The notes below the pieces were generated by a model. It was not told the origin of the DNA, searched no databases, and saw nothing but the letters and a program-made list of their open reading frames with translations. A program made the translations under genes and the position numbers. A stretch of 64,000 bases of DNA, taken from assembly GCA_910574255.1 (NCBI GenBank), contig CAJTAK010000015.1, positions 1-64,000 on the forward strand, written 5' to 3'. Of this stretch, positions 9,655 through 18,074 are shown piece by piece. How positions within the stretch are numbered: the stretch's first letter is position 1; every line of letters starts with the position of its first letter. The DNA is from Clostridia bacterium. GTDB lineage: Bacteria; Bacillota; Clostridia; Lachnospirales; Lachnospiraceae.

Positions 9655-10569
9655 TTAGGCTGTAGGGTAACACTTTCCTTGGAAGCTGTTGCGGGCTTTT
9701 AGTTCTTTATGTATGGTGTTTAGTACTTGACGCTTGGCGGTGCTCCAGGCGGGGGCTATCAGGAGATCTTTTGGGCCGTCGCCGGTTAGGCGGTGGATGA
9801 TGAGATCTGGGCGGCAGACTTCCAGGCAGGAGATGACAAGGTCAGTGTATTCTTCCAGGGTGAGGACGTGGAAGCTTGTCCGGGCATAGCAGTCGGCCAG
9901 GTCGGTATGTTTTAATATATGCAGGAGCTGGAGTTTTATGCCATTAATATTTAAGGTGTTCAGGTGGCGGATGGTGTCCAGCATCATTTCTTTTGTTTCT
10001 CCCGGAAGGCCCAGGATAATGTGAACAATGATTTCCAGGTCCCGGGCATACAGGTCTTCTACGGCCTGGTGGAAGACAGGGAGAGGATAGCCCCTTCGGA
10101 TGAAAGCGGCGGTTTCCTCATGGATGGTCTGGAGGCCCAATTCTACCCAGACGGGCTTTTGGCGGTTTAGATCTGCCAGCAGATCTAAGACCTCCGGCGG
10201 CAGGCAGTCCGGACGGGTGGCTATGGACAGGGCTGCAATTTTTGGGTGCTCTAAGGCTTCCGTGTAGACTTTTTGGAGATAGTCTATGGGAGCGTAGGTG
10301 TTGGTGTAGGCTTGGAAGTAGGCAATGTAGCGGTTTGCAGGGCGCTTGCCCGCAAGAGACTGAATGCCTGCTTCGATCTGTTCGGTGACAGAATGGCGGG
10401 AATCGCCTGCGAACTCGCCGGAACCGCCTGCGCTGCAGAAGATACAGCCATGGGTTCCAAGTTTTCCATCCCTGTTTGGGCAGGTACAGCCGATGTTCAG
10501 GGTGAGCTTATATAGTTTTTCGCCGAAGCGCTGCTGTAAGGATTCATTTAGGCTATTGTAAGGTCTCAT
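9655..10569 (-). CDS. Radical SAM protein, TIGR01212/YhcC family
   Basis: The product has about 304 aa from the ATG at 10569. A TTG at 10605 would add 12 residues but is less likely. The family signature is at the N-terminus: LNESLQQRFGEKLYKL, then CTCPNRDG and GCIFCSAGGSGEFAG, whose cysteines bind the [4Fe-4S] cluster used with S-adenosylmethionine. A PYNSLNE start is typical. YhcC-type proteins are conserved but their reaction is not firmly established. The gene is monocistronic or cotranscribed with the DUF4364 gene 64 nt downstream. Its sequence is noticeably GC-richer than the polysaccharide locus. Confidence 0.88.
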   Translation of the reverse strand: MRPYNSLNESLQQRFGEKLYKLTLNIGCTCPNRDGKLGTHGCIFCSAGGSGEFAGDSRHSVTEQIEAGIQSLAGKRPANRYIAYFQAYTNTYAPIDYLQKVYTEALEHPKIAALSIATRPDCLPPEVLDLLADLNRQKPVWVELGLQTIHEETAAFIRRGYPLPVFHQAVEDLYARDLEIIVHIILGLPGETKEMMLDTIRHLNTLNINGIKLQLLHILKHTDLADCYARTSFHVLTLEEYTDLVISCLEVCRPDLIIHRLTGDGPKDLLIAPAWSTAKRQVLNTIHKELKARNSFQGKCYPTA

Positions 10570-10681
10570 GGTATTTAATTTAGCACAGGCAGGAGAGAAT
10601 TTCAATTATTTCTGAAGGGGAGTTTCTTTTTAGAGGGATTGATGGTAAGATATTCAAGAGAAACAGACTTGGGAGAACAAA

Positions 10682-12136
10682 ATGCTTTTTAATTCATATG
10701 TATTTGTACTGCTTTTTTTGCCTATTTGCATTCTGGGGTACTTTGGGTGCAATCATTTTAGGAAGCAAAGGCTTGGGCAGTTGTTTCTATTGCTAATGTC
10801 CTTATGGTTTTACGGTTATTTTCATGTGGAGTACCTTTTTATTATTGCTGCCAGTATTTTGTGCAACTATTTTTTCTATATGCTTTTATGCAGAAGTTCT
10901 GGAAGAAATAGGCGGAAATGGTTTTTGGCAGCGGCTCTTTTGCTGAATGTGGGCATTTTGTTTTATTTTAAGTATTTCAATTTCTTTTTGGAAAATATAA
11001 ATGTTTTTTTTAAGAAGGACTTTACTTTGGAACCGATTCTGCTGCCTTTGGGGATTAGTTTTTTTACCTTTCAGCAGCTTTCTTTTGTGATTGATGCATA
11101 TAAGGGGGAGGTGCCTTTCTATCGGTTCCTTGATTATGCCTGTTTTGTGACCTTTTTTCCGCAGCTGATTGCCGGCCCCATTGTAACTCACGATGAATTG
11201 ATTCCGCAGTTTTTGGATGAGAAGAGAAAAGCTTTTCGATGGGATAATTTTGTGAGGGGCATGTATCTTTTTGCACTGGGGCTTGGGAAGAAGGTGTTGG
11301 TTGCTGATACCTTTGGAAATGGAGTAAACTGGGGATTTTCGAATATTAGGGAGCTTAACAGCACAAATGCTTTTTTGGTGATGCTGTTTTATACCATTCA
11401 GATTTATTTTGATTTCAGCGGATATTGTGATATGGCCGTTGGACTTGGAAAAATGATGAATCTGGAGCTGCCTTTGAATTTTAATTCACCTTACCGGGCA
11501 GTGACGATTACGGAGTTTTGGGATCGCTGGCATATGACTTTGACCCGGTTTTTTACAAAATATATTTATATTCCCCTTGGAGGTAGCAGAAAGGGGAAGG
11601 CCAGAACTTGCTTAAATGTAATGATTGTCTTTCTGATAAGCGGTTTGTGGCATGGGGCCAATTGGACTTTTGTGCTGTGGGGGGCATGCCATGGCGTGTG
11701 TTCCGTGATAAACAGGCTTTGCAAAGGAGCGCTTGAGAAGATTCCCAGGGCCCTTCAGTGGACAGCAACCTTTGTGTTCCTTAATGTTACTTGGGTATTG
11801 TTTCGGGCGGACAGCATTAAAGATGCGGGGATTTTCCTTGGGAGGATGCTGGATTTTGACTTTGGAAGGGCAGACAGCAGTTTGACAGCGGCTTTTTACC
11901 TTCCGGAGTGCCAGCTTGTGGACAGCCTTATTCCGTTTACCGGGATTTGTCCGGAGTTCTTTTTGATTGCATTTACGGCAGCGGCATTGTTCCTGCTGTT
12001 TGGAATGAGGAATGCCCATGAAAAGATGCAGAGATTTGAGCCAACCCTTGGCCGGCTTCTGGTGACGGCTGTGCTGCTGGTTTGGTGTATTTGTTCTTTT
12101 TCGGGGATTAGTACGTTTTTATATTTTAATTTTTAG
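10682..12136 (+). CDS. MBOAT-family O-acyltransferase (AlgI/DltB-like)
   Basis: A 484-aa polytopic protein of the membrane-bound O-acyltransferase family. Diagnostic stretches are FWDRWHMTLTRFFTKYIYIP near residue 280 and SGLWHGANWTFVLWG near 320. The His of SGLWHG is the presumed catalytic residue. Such proteins move acetyl or other acyl groups across the membrane onto extracellular polysaccharide, as AlgI does for alginate. A GGGAG site precedes the ATG. The neighbouring SGNH-like gene starts 12 nt after the stop, the usual two-gene arrangement. The acceptor is probably a cell-surface glycan, possibly the polymer made by the locus at 13.8-43 kb, which is an inference from proximity. Confidence 0.9.
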   Translation: MLFNSYVFVLLFLPICILGYFGCNHFRKQRLGQLFLLLMSLWFYGYFHVEYLFIIAASILCNYFFYMLLCRSSGRNRRKWFLAAALLLNVGILFYFKYFNFFLENINVFFKKDFTLEPILLPLGISFFTFQQLSFVIDAYKGEVPFYRFLDYACFVTFFPQLIAGPIVTHDELIPQFLDEKRKAFRWDNFVRGMYLFALGLGKKVLVADTFGNGVNWGFSNIRELNSTNAFLVMLFYTIQIYFDFSGYCDMAVGLGKMMNLELPLNFNSPYRAVTITEFWDRWHMTLTRFFTKYIYIPLGGSRKGKARTCLNVMIVFLISGLWHGANWTFVLWGACHGVCSVINRLCKGALEKIPRALQWTATFVFLNVTWVLFRADSIKDAGIFLGRMLDFDFGRADSSLTAAFYLPECQLVDSLIPFTGICPEFFLIAFTAAALFLLFGMRNAHEKMQRFEPTLGRLLVTAVLLVWCICSFSGISTFLYFNF

Positions 12137-12147
12137 AGGGGAGGAGA

Positions 12148-13218
12148 ATGCCATTAATGGAAGAAAATAAGAAATGGGGAATTTCTTTGCTGGCGCTTGT
12201 GAGTATCTGCCTTATTGGAGTTGGAGCAATTGTTGCAGGCATTGATCCTTTTTTTCATTATCATAAACCTCTTAAGTTTCTTTCTTATCCTTTAAATAAT
12301 GAACGGTATCAGAATGACGGGATTGTGAAGCATTTTGATTATGATGCAGTGATTACAGGGACCTCCATGACAATGAATTTTAAGGCATCGGAATTGGATG
12401 AATTGTTTGGTGTGCATTCTGTTAAGGTGCCGTTTCCGGGGGCTATGTATAAGGAAATTAATGACAATCTGGAAAAGGCTGTAGAGGCCAATCCGGGCAT
12501 TCGCCTTGTTGTGCGGGGGCTTGACAAGCTTTGGCTGTTGGAGGACCCGGAAGAAACAGGGTATGACAAGGATTCCTATCCTGCTTATTTATATGATGAT
12601 TTTCTGTATAATGATGTATACTATGTACTGAACAAAGAGGTACTGCTTAATAATACAAAGGGAGTTCTGGGCTATACACGTTCCGGACAGAAGACAACAG
12701 ATTTTGATGCCTATGGCAATTGGATGTACGCTTTTTCTTTTGGAAAGGATGCAGTGGATGCGGTATATCATAGAGTAGACAAGGTGAGTGAAGAACAGGA
12801 TGTGACGGATTCGGACTTTCAGATGCTTCGGGACAATCTGACGCAGAATGTGACGGATTTGGCAGAGGCTCATCCGGAGATTGACTTTTATCTGTTTTTT
12901 ACTCCCTACAGTATCTATTACTGGGATAATCTGAATCAGACAGGGACATTGAAAAAGCAGCTTGCCATAGAGGAAGAAGCTGCACAGATTTTGCTGGAGT
13001 ATGACAATATCTATCTTTTTGCTTTTTCAGATCTTTTTGAAATGATTTGTGATTTGGACAATTATAAGGACGAGCTTCATTACAGTGAGGAGATTAATTC
13101 CCGGATTTTACAGTGGATGAGTCAGAAGGAGCATTTACTTACAAAAGAGAACTATCGGGAATACTATGATAGGATTTCTGAATTTTATACAGCGTTTGAT
13201 TATGAGGAGCTGTTTTAG
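12148..13218 (+). CDS. SGNH-like partner of the MBOAT acyltransferase
   Basis: A 356-aa protein with one N-terminal membrane anchor (residues about 10-30) and a large extracytoplasmic domain. GTSMTMNF near 70 resembles the block with the nucleophile serine, and DELHYSEE near 307 resembles the Asp-x-x-His block of SGNH/GDSL hydrolases, as in AlgJ/AlgX/DltD-like partners. It probably receives acyl groups from the MBOAT protein and transfers them to a glycan outside the membrane. The ATG at 12148 closely follows GGGGAGG; an ATG at 12157 is an alternative. An 11-bp hairpin follows the stop. The assignment rests on context plus these motifs. Confidence 0.7.
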   Translation: MPLMEENKKWGISLLALVSICLIGVGAIVAGIDPFFHYHKPLKFLSYPLNNERYQNDGIVKHFDYDAVITGTSMTMNFKASELDELFGVHSVKVPFPGAMYKEINDNLEKAVEANPGIRLVVRGLDKLWLLEDPEETGYDKDSYPAYLYDDFLYNDVYYVLNKEVLLNNTKGVLGYTRSGQKTTDFDAYGNWMYAFSFGKDAVDAVYHRVDKVSEEQDVTDSDFQMLRDNLTQNVTDLAEAHPEIDFYLFFTPYSIYYWDNLNQTGTLKKQLAIEEEAAQILLEYDNIYLFAFSDLFEMICDLDNYKDELHYSEEINSRILQWMSQKEHLLTKENYREYYDRISEFYTAFDYEELF

Positions 13219-13221
13219 CCC

Positions 13222-13247
13222 AAAGGCCTCGTAACTACGAGGTCTTT
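13222..13247. terminator. Hairpin between convergent genes
   Basis: An 11-bp stem (13222-13232 with 13237-13247, one G-T pair) with a 4-nt loop lies just after the SGNH-like gene. It overlaps the last codons of the convergent Spo0A_C gene. Neither strand shows a long T-run (CTTTGAC on plus), so intrinsic termination may be weak or the hairpin may simply stabilise 3' ends. Confidence 0.45.
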
Positions 13248-13579
13248 GACTGCTCACTCAGATAATCGGCAAAGATGCTGATAAGATCCTTGGGATAAGG
13301 CTTTTTGCCATACCACATGGAACATCCCATAAGAGACTCCAAGGTCTCTATGCCGCCATTCTTGATGAGAGCATCACGTACCGTGCGGAGATTTCGTTCC
13401 ACATTGGTGATGGTCGTGTGATATTCCTTTGCAATGGGAAGATAGATTTCTTTTCGGATACTCTGAAGGCGTTCCGGATTCTCTACGGCCAGAAGGACAG
13501 CATCCTGAAAGTAATTGTATCCGTAGTAGTGCCGAAAAACACCTGCCGAATATAGAACGGCTTGGATTTTCTTTGTCAT
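13235..13579 (-). CDS. Stand-alone Spo0A C-terminal-domain DNA-binding protein
   Basis: A 114-aa protein beginning MTKKIQAVLYSAG. The ATG at 13579 has AGGAG 8 nt upstream; upstream in-frame codons lack a site. Nearly its whole length aligns by eye with the Spo0A effector domain: a GYNYFQDAVLLAVENPE helix, then YLPIAKEYHTTITNVERNLR, which corresponds to the Spo0A recognition-helix region. No receiver domain is present, so it cannot be phospho-activated like Spo0A. It is divergent from the polysaccharide operon, whose promoter lies about 150 nt away. A role as local regulator of that operon is an inference. It could alternatively act on Spo0A-box targets elsewhere. Confidence 0.8.
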   Translation of the reverse strand: MTKKIQAVLYSAGVFRHYYGYNYFQDAVLLAVENPERLQSIRKEIYLPIAKEYHTTITNVERNLRTVRDALIKNGGIETLESLMGCSMWYGKKPYPKDLISIFADYLSEQSKTS

Positions 13580-13714
13580 GTTGTAAATACTCCTTTTATA
13601 TAGTTTTTGCTTGAGTTGCATAAATGAATACGAATGAGAACGGGGAAATCGTAAAGTTTTTTGAAAAAAATTATAATTTTTAAAAGAAATTTTTTTGGCA
13701 GGAAGAAATAAAGT

Positions 13715-13743
13715 TTGCCAGATACAAAATACTGGTGTATAAT
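13715..13743 (+). promoter_or_regulatory. Sigma-A promoter of the polysaccharide operon
   Basis: TTGCCA (13715-13720) and a perfect TATAAT (13738-13743) are separated by 17 nt, 38 nt before the ATG of the dehydratase gene. It is the best sigma-A-like promoter seen in the window. An AT-rich stretch with A- and T-runs (13650-13690) lies just upstream and could act as an UP-like or regulator-binding region between this gene and the divergent Spo0A_C gene. Confidence 0.7.
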
Positions 13744-13780
13744 ATGTCCGTATATGCAAAAATGCAAAAGAGGGATTTAC

Positions 13781-15649
13781 ATGAATTTGGAAAGCTTTGT
13801 AGAGAAAAATGCGCCGAGGAATCGGATAGCGCTTTTAGTGCTTGTTGATATTTTACTGATTACATTGTCCGGCTTTCTGGCTCTATATATTCGGTATGAT
13901 TTCCGTTTCAGCAATATGGAAATGGGATATGTAGACTGTGAGATTAGATATTTGCCGATAAATCTGATAGTTACCATAGTGCTGTTTGTGCTGTTTCGGC
14001 TGTATCGGAGTGTTTGGCGTTTTGCAAGCACAACGGAGCTGCTCAATGTGATTGGGGCTTGCTCCGGAAGCATACTGGCACAGATCGTAGGGATGTCCAT
14101 CTGGGGAATGCGGATGCCAGTGAGCTACTATCTGATGAAATATGTGCTGCTTATTCTTGGAATTGGAACTGTCCGCTTTATGTATCGGATTCTTCGTATG
14201 CTTCAGGAACGTCGTATGGGAGAACGGCAGGATTCCAGAAAGCGGACTATGATTATCGGCGGCGGGGAAGCCGGGGCTATGATTATCAAGGAGCTGCAGA
14301 ACAGCCGTTATCTGGATCAGTGCGTCTGCTGTGTGATTGACGATAATGCGGCAAAGCATGGAAAGTATATTCGCGGCATTAAGATCATGGGCGGCCGGGA
14401 GGATATCTGCCGTCTGGCTTATGAATTGAAGATTGACGAAATTATTGTTGCCATGCCCTCTGTATCTCAGGCAGAGGTGAAGGAAGTGCTGAATATTTGT
14501 CAGGAGACAAATTGTAAACTGAAGGTGCTGCCAGGTTTGTACCAGATGATCAAAGGAGAGGTAAGCGTATCCAAGCTTCGGAAGGTAGAGATTGAAGATC
14601 TGCTTGGGAGAGAGCCTATCAAGATTCAGTTGGACAAGATCATGGAATATGTTTCTGATAAAGTAGTCCTGGTAACAGGCGGCGGCGGATCCATTGGAAG
14701 TGAATTATGCAGGCAGATAGCAGCACATGCTCCCAGACGTTTGATTATCGTGGACATCTATGAGAACAATGCCTATGAGATTCAGCAGGAGCTGAAGTAT
14801 AATTATCCGAAGTTGGATCTGGTTGTTCTGATTGCGTCTGTGCGGAATACCCACAGAATAGAAAGTATCTTCAAAACATACCAGCCGGATATCGTCTACC
14901 ATGCAGCAGCTCATAAGCACGTACCTCTAATGGAAGACAGTCCCAATGAGGCGATTAAAAATAATGTGTTTGGAACTTATAAGACAGCAAAGGCTGCAGA
15001 TAAATATGGAACAAAGAGATTTGTACTGATCTCTACAGACAAAGCTGTGAACCCTACCAATATTATGGGAGCATCCAAGCGAATCTGTGAAATGATTATT
15101 CAGACAATGAACAATTGCTCCAAGACGGACTTTGTGGCAGTAAGATTTGGAAATGTGCTGGGAAGCAACGGCAGCGTTATTCCTTTGTTTAAGAAGCAGA
15201 TTGAGCAGGGAGGACCTGTAACAGTAACTCATCCGGATATTATCCGGTACTTTATGACGATCCCGGAGGCAGTATCCCTTGTGCTTCAGGCGGGGGCCCT
15301 GGCAAAAGGGGGAGAAATCTTCGTATTGGATATGGGTGAGCCGGTGAAAATTGTGGATCTTGCGAAAAATCTCATCCGCCTGTCAGGATTCCGTCCATAT
15401 GAGGACATTGACATAGAGTTTACAGGTCTTCGTCCGGGGGAAAAATTGTATGAAGAGCTTCTGATGAGTGAAGAAGGGCTTCAGGAAACGGAAAACAGGT
15501 TGATTCATATAGGGAAACCTATTGAGATGGATGAAAAGAGATTCTTAAAACAGTTGGAAGAGCTGCAGAAAATCGCAAATGAAGACTCTGCCGGGATTCG
15601 AAAGAAAGTTCAGGAGATTGTGCCGACTTATGTGATAAAGAACAACTGA
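13781..15649 (+). CDS. Membrane UDP-sugar 4,6-dehydratase (PglF/FlaA1/CapD family)
   Basis: A 622-aa protein from the ATG at 13781, after GAGGGA. Four membrane segments occupy about 1-130. A CoA-binding-like Rossmann region follows at about 145-270. The catalytic SDR domain has the NAD motif VTGGGGSIGSE near 290 and STDKAVNPTNIMGASK near 410-425. There the usual Tyr of YxxxK is replaced by Met, as in PglF and other inverting or retaining UDP-GlcNAc 4,6-dehydratases. The product is a UDP-4-keto-6-deoxy sugar, the first step towards bacillosamine-type sugars. The aminotransferase at 18075 would act next. First gene of the locus. Confidence 0.9.
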   Translation: MNLESFVEKNAPRNRIALLVLVDILLITLSGFLALYIRYDFRFSNMEMGYVDCEIRYLPINLIVTIVLFVLFRLYRSVWRFASTTELLNVIGACSGSILAQIVGMSIWGMRMPVSYYLMKYVLLILGIGTVRFMYRILRMLQERRMGERQDSRKRTMIIGGGEAGAMIIKELQNSRYLDQCVCCVIDDNAAKHGKYIRGIKIMGGREDICRLAYELKIDEIIVAMPSVSQAEVKEVLNICQETNCKLKVLPGLYQMIKGEVSVSKLRKVEIEDLLGREPIKIQLDKIMEYVSDKVVLVTGGGGSIGSELCRQIAAHAPRRLIIVDIYENNAYEIQQELKYNYPKLDLVVLIASVRNTHRIESIFKTYQPDIVYHAAAHKHVPLMEDSPNEAIKNNVFGTYKTAKAADKYGTKRFVLISTDKAVNPTNIMGASKRICEMIIQTMNNCSKTDFVAVRFGNVLGSNGSVIPLFKKQIEQGGPVTVTHPDIIRYFMTIPEAVSLVLQAGALAKGGEIFVLDMGEPVKIVDLAKNLIRLSGFRPYEDIDIEFTGLRPGEKLYEELLMSEEGLQETENRLIHIGKPIEMDEKRFLKQLEELQKIANEDSAGIRKKVQEIVPTYVIKNN

Positions 15650-15697
15650 ATTTGCGGCATAAGCGATAAAAACAAGGAAAAGGGGAAATGATATCCA

Positions 15698-17197
15698 ATG
15701 AATGAGTATTCAGAAACTTATGAGAAAGAAATCAGCTTGGTGGAATTAATGTTTTACTGCCTGAAAAAATGGAGATGGGTTGTACTTTCTATGATAGTTG
15801 TTGCAGTGGCAGCAGGCGGGTATAAGTACATGTCCACAGTAAAAGGCAATCAGGTAAGACAGCAGCAGGCGCTTCTTGAGAAAGAAAATGCGGATGAAGA
15901 GGCAGCAGATGTAGAAGAAGAGGGTCCGGTAAAAAATCCGAATGTTGTGTATTATGAACAGATTATTGCAAATAGTGAGCAGGAACTGGAAAAGCAGGAA
16001 GCTTATCTGAGAGATTCTGTGATTATGCAGTTGGATTCCCGGCAGCTTCAGAGAGGGACTGTAAGTTTTTATCTAAAGGTTGCAGAGGGACAAGGTGCGA
16101 ATTCATGGGAAAACTTAATTGGAGCATATGAGGCTTATGTCAGTGACGGAAGGCTTGCTGAACAGCTTTATGGCATTGATGCAGACATTTCCAAAGCAGA
16201 ACTGCAATACTTGATTACATTTGCATGTGATGGAAAGGAGAACTATCGTTCTGCAAGTGTTATAAACTCTCAGACAGAGCAGGGAACTATTCAGATGCAG
16301 GTTGCAATGCCGGATCAGGTAATCTTTCAGGTACAGGCTATAGCTTCTGAGGAAGCTATTTGTGAGGAATATCTGGATAAGATTGAAAAAGCAATTATGG
16401 ATTATAGTAAAGAACTTCAGGCAGAGGTGGTAGGACATGAGCTGAAGCCTTTAGCATCCACACAGTCAGAAATGGCCAGTGATGATATTCAGAAGTATCA
16501 GACAGATATCATAAGTTCTTATACAACATTGCTGACAAACCTGCAGACTTTGCGAAAAGGGCTTCAAACAGTGATTGATGAAGAAGGAGAGATGATCACA
16601 GTTACGGAAGAGATCGTTTTGGCAAATCCGGTATCTGCGGCTGTGAAGTTTGCGGTTGTAGGATTGGTGCTGGGCGCATTTCTGGCAGGCTTTTTGCTGA
16701 TTCTTATCTATCTGATGAGCGGAAAGTTCCAGAGTACGGAAGCATTTAGGGAAGAGTTTGGAATGCAGCTTTTGGGTGAAATTAAGGCTCCAACAGGAAA
16801 GAAGAAAGTCTTTGGCTTTATTGATACCTGGCTTTATCACTTGGAAGAAGGAGCCTATGCTAATATTTCCAGGGAAGAGCAGATGCGGATTGCGGCCGCC
16901 AGCCTGAAGGGAGCAGCTGCTCAAAAAGAGGGCTTGAAAAAAATCATGCTTACTGGTACAATAGCCAAGGAAGATGTTGCAGAGTTCTGCAGTTGCCTGA
17001 AAGAGCATGTGCAGGAGATTGCTTTTTCTGATTATAGGCAGATTGTATTTGATGCATCTGCTTTAGAAGAACTGGATGGTTATGATGCAGTTGTATTTCT
17101 GGAGCGGAAGGGAGTTTCCTATTCCAAGCTGATTAAGAAGGAACGAGAGCTGGCTTCCGGAAGAGATATTCCGGTACTGGGTACGATTGTGGTTTAA
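15698..17197 (+). CDS. Wzz-type polysaccharide chain-length/co-polymerase protein
   Basis: A 499-aa protein with a short cytoplasmic N-terminus and a first membrane segment at about 28-46 (WVVLSMIVVAVAAGG). A long extracytoplasmic coiled-coil-prone region spans about 50-305. A second membrane segment (FAVVGLVLGAFLAGFLLILI) precedes a cytoplasmic C-terminal tail of about 150 residues. The topology is that of Wzz/CapA-type co-polymerases. The tail resembles the position of a BY-kinase domain but shows no Walker A motif, so it is not a kinase as read. No separate tyrosine kinase or phosphatase gene is present in the window. Confidence 0.75.
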   Translation: MNEYSETYEKEISLVELMFYCLKKWRWVVLSMIVVAVAAGGYKYMSTVKGNQVRQQQALLEKENADEEAADVEEEGPVKNPNVVYYEQIIANSEQELEKQEAYLRDSVIMQLDSRQLQRGTVSFYLKVAEGQGANSWENLIGAYEAYVSDGRLAEQLYGIDADISKAELQYLITFACDGKENYRSASVINSQTEQGTIQMQVAMPDQVIFQVQAIASEEAICEEYLDKIEKAIMDYSKELQAEVVGHELKPLASTQSEMASDDIQKYQTDIISSYTTLLTNLQTLRKGLQTVIDEEGEMITVTEEIVLANPVSAAVKFAVVGLVLGAFLAGFLLILIYLMSGKFQSTEAFREEFGMQLLGEIKAPTGKKKVFGFIDTWLYHLEEGAYANISREEQMRIAAASLKGAAAQKEGLKKIMLTGTIAKEDVAEFCSCLKEHVQEIAFSDYRQIVFDASALEELDGYDAVVFLERKGVSYSKLIKKERELASGRDIPVLGTIVV

Positions 17198-17505
17198 GGG
17201 AGCAGATTTGTAAACTGGAGGATTGGCCTGCTTTTGCAGGTCAATCCAAAATGGAAGCTTTAAACCAGTGAGTTCTAAAGTTATTTTATTTTTTAAATAC
17301 AAATTAACTATAGAATATTTATAAGCCTGTAATTCAAAATCGTCGCTTCGCCGCGTTTTGAAGGAGGGTGGATATAGCAGTGCAGAAGATCTAATTCGGA
17401 CGAAAGTGCGAAGTGGCGAAGCATACTCATTTTTAGGATGAAAGGCTGCAGGTACAGAGGTCAAGGGTACAAAGGCAGCCGGATCAATAAGGAAAGAGTA
17501 CGCAT
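17198..17505 (+). promoter_or_regulatory. Structured 308-nt leader upstream of loaP
   Basis: No ORF is supported here. The stretch holds a 12-bp hairpin (17220-17247), a 5-bp outer pairing that could close around it (17214-17218 with 17265-17269), a second hairpin (17333-17362) and a third weak one (17444-17449 with 17475-17480). Part of the second hairpin (17345-17352) can instead pair perfectly with 17415-17422. None is followed by a T-run, so these are unlikely to be terminators. LoaP antiterminators are known to recognise an RNA hairpin in the leaders of the operons they control, and this region is the natural candidate. Confidence 0.5.
17220..17247 (+). promoter_or_regulatory. Strong RNA hairpin, candidate LoaP recognition element
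   Basis: Twelve consecutive pairs (one G-T) are closed by a TTTT loop: 17220-17231 pairs with 17236-17247. It is followed by AAAATGGAAG rather than a T-run, so it does not look like a terminator. It lies 22 nt after the Wzz-type gene and about 260 nt before loaP. Identification as the LoaP target is inferred from position and stability only. Confidence 0.5.
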
Positions 17506-18012
17506 ATGTGGTATGTAATACAGGTTGCAACAGGAAAAGAGGAACAAATCCTGGCGATGATAAAAAAATATGGAGTGCAGAAATATCTGAAGGAGTGTTT
17601 TTCTCCCAGATATGAACACAGGCGAAAGTACCTGGGACAGTGGCGGCAGGAGCAGGCCATTTTGTTTCCAGGCTATATTTTTGTCATCAGTGATCAAGTG
17701 GAGGAATTGTATCAGTCCTTGAAGCATATTCCAGAGCTGACTAAGATCCTTGGGGTTGGGGAGAAGTGGACGCCTATGACCAAGGAGGATATTGAGATTG
17801 TGGAATTGCTTTCCGGTAAGGAACGGGTGGTCAGGTTCTCGGAAGGGTATATTGTGGGAAGCAAAGTTGTTGTGAAGAAGGGACCTCTGCAAGGCTTGGA
17901 GGGGACTATTCGAAAGATTGACCGCCATAAGCGGAAGGCTTATCTGGAGATTCCCATGTTTGGGCGGGTGTTGAATGCGCAGGTGGGGTTGGAGATTGTG
18001 GGGAAGATGTAA
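17506..18012 (+). CDS. loaP: LoaP, NusG-paralogue processive antiterminator
   Basis: A 168-aa NusG-like protein. The N-terminal NGN domain starts MWYVIQVATGKEEQILAMI, and a C-terminal KOW domain (about 115-168) contains VGSKVVVKKGPLQGLEGTI. Core NusG begins differently (KWYVVHTYSG), while this MWYVIQV...FPRYEHRRKYLGQW-like form is that of specialised paralogues (LoaP, RfaH-like) sitting inside long biosynthetic operons. LoaP suppresses termination across such operons after binding an RNA hairpin. An intrinsic terminator begins 3 nt after its stop codon, and 25 kb of polysaccharide genes follow. That is exactly the situation in which an antiterminator is needed. Confidence 0.88.
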   Translation: MWYVIQVATGKEEQILAMIKKYGVQKYLKECFSPRYEHRRKYLGQWRQEQAILFPGYIFVISDQVEELYQSLKHIPELTKILGVGEKWTPMTKEDIEIVELLSGKERVVRFSEGYIVGSKVVVKKGPLQGLEGTIRKIDRHKRKAYLEIPMFGRVLNAQVGLEIVGKM

Positions 18013-18014
18013 TG

Positions 18015-18037
18015 AGGAAGGTATGGCCTTCCTTTTT
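18015..18037 (+). terminator. Intrinsic terminator immediately after loaP
   Basis: A 7-bp stem (18015-18021 AGGAAGG with 18027-18033 CCTTCCT) has a 5-nt loop and runs directly into five T (18033-18037). It begins 3 nt after the loaP stop codon and 38 nt before the aminotransferase start. In the absence of LoaP it should stop transcripts before the main polysaccharide genes. Confidence 0.8.
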
Positions 18038-18074
18038 GCAGTTTGGGATAAAAAGATAGAGGGATGGAATTTGT

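Noticed and set aside
12589-12873. Antisense ORFs of 60-200 aa across core and glycan genes, for example 350-1015 minus and 12589-12873 minus.
   Set aside because: They lie fully inside clear genes on the other strand, have no ribosome-binding sites and show low-complexity or shadow-like composition.
16735-17197. Calling the C-terminal tail of the Wzz-type protein a BY-kinase (CpsD-like).
   Set aside because: No Walker A, A' or B motif and no tyrosine cluster is visible. The tail is at most a degenerate version.
17220-17247. Reading the hairpin before loaP as an intrinsic terminator of the Wzz-type gene.
   Set aside because: No T-run follows the stem. The real terminator signature is after loaP at 18015-18037.
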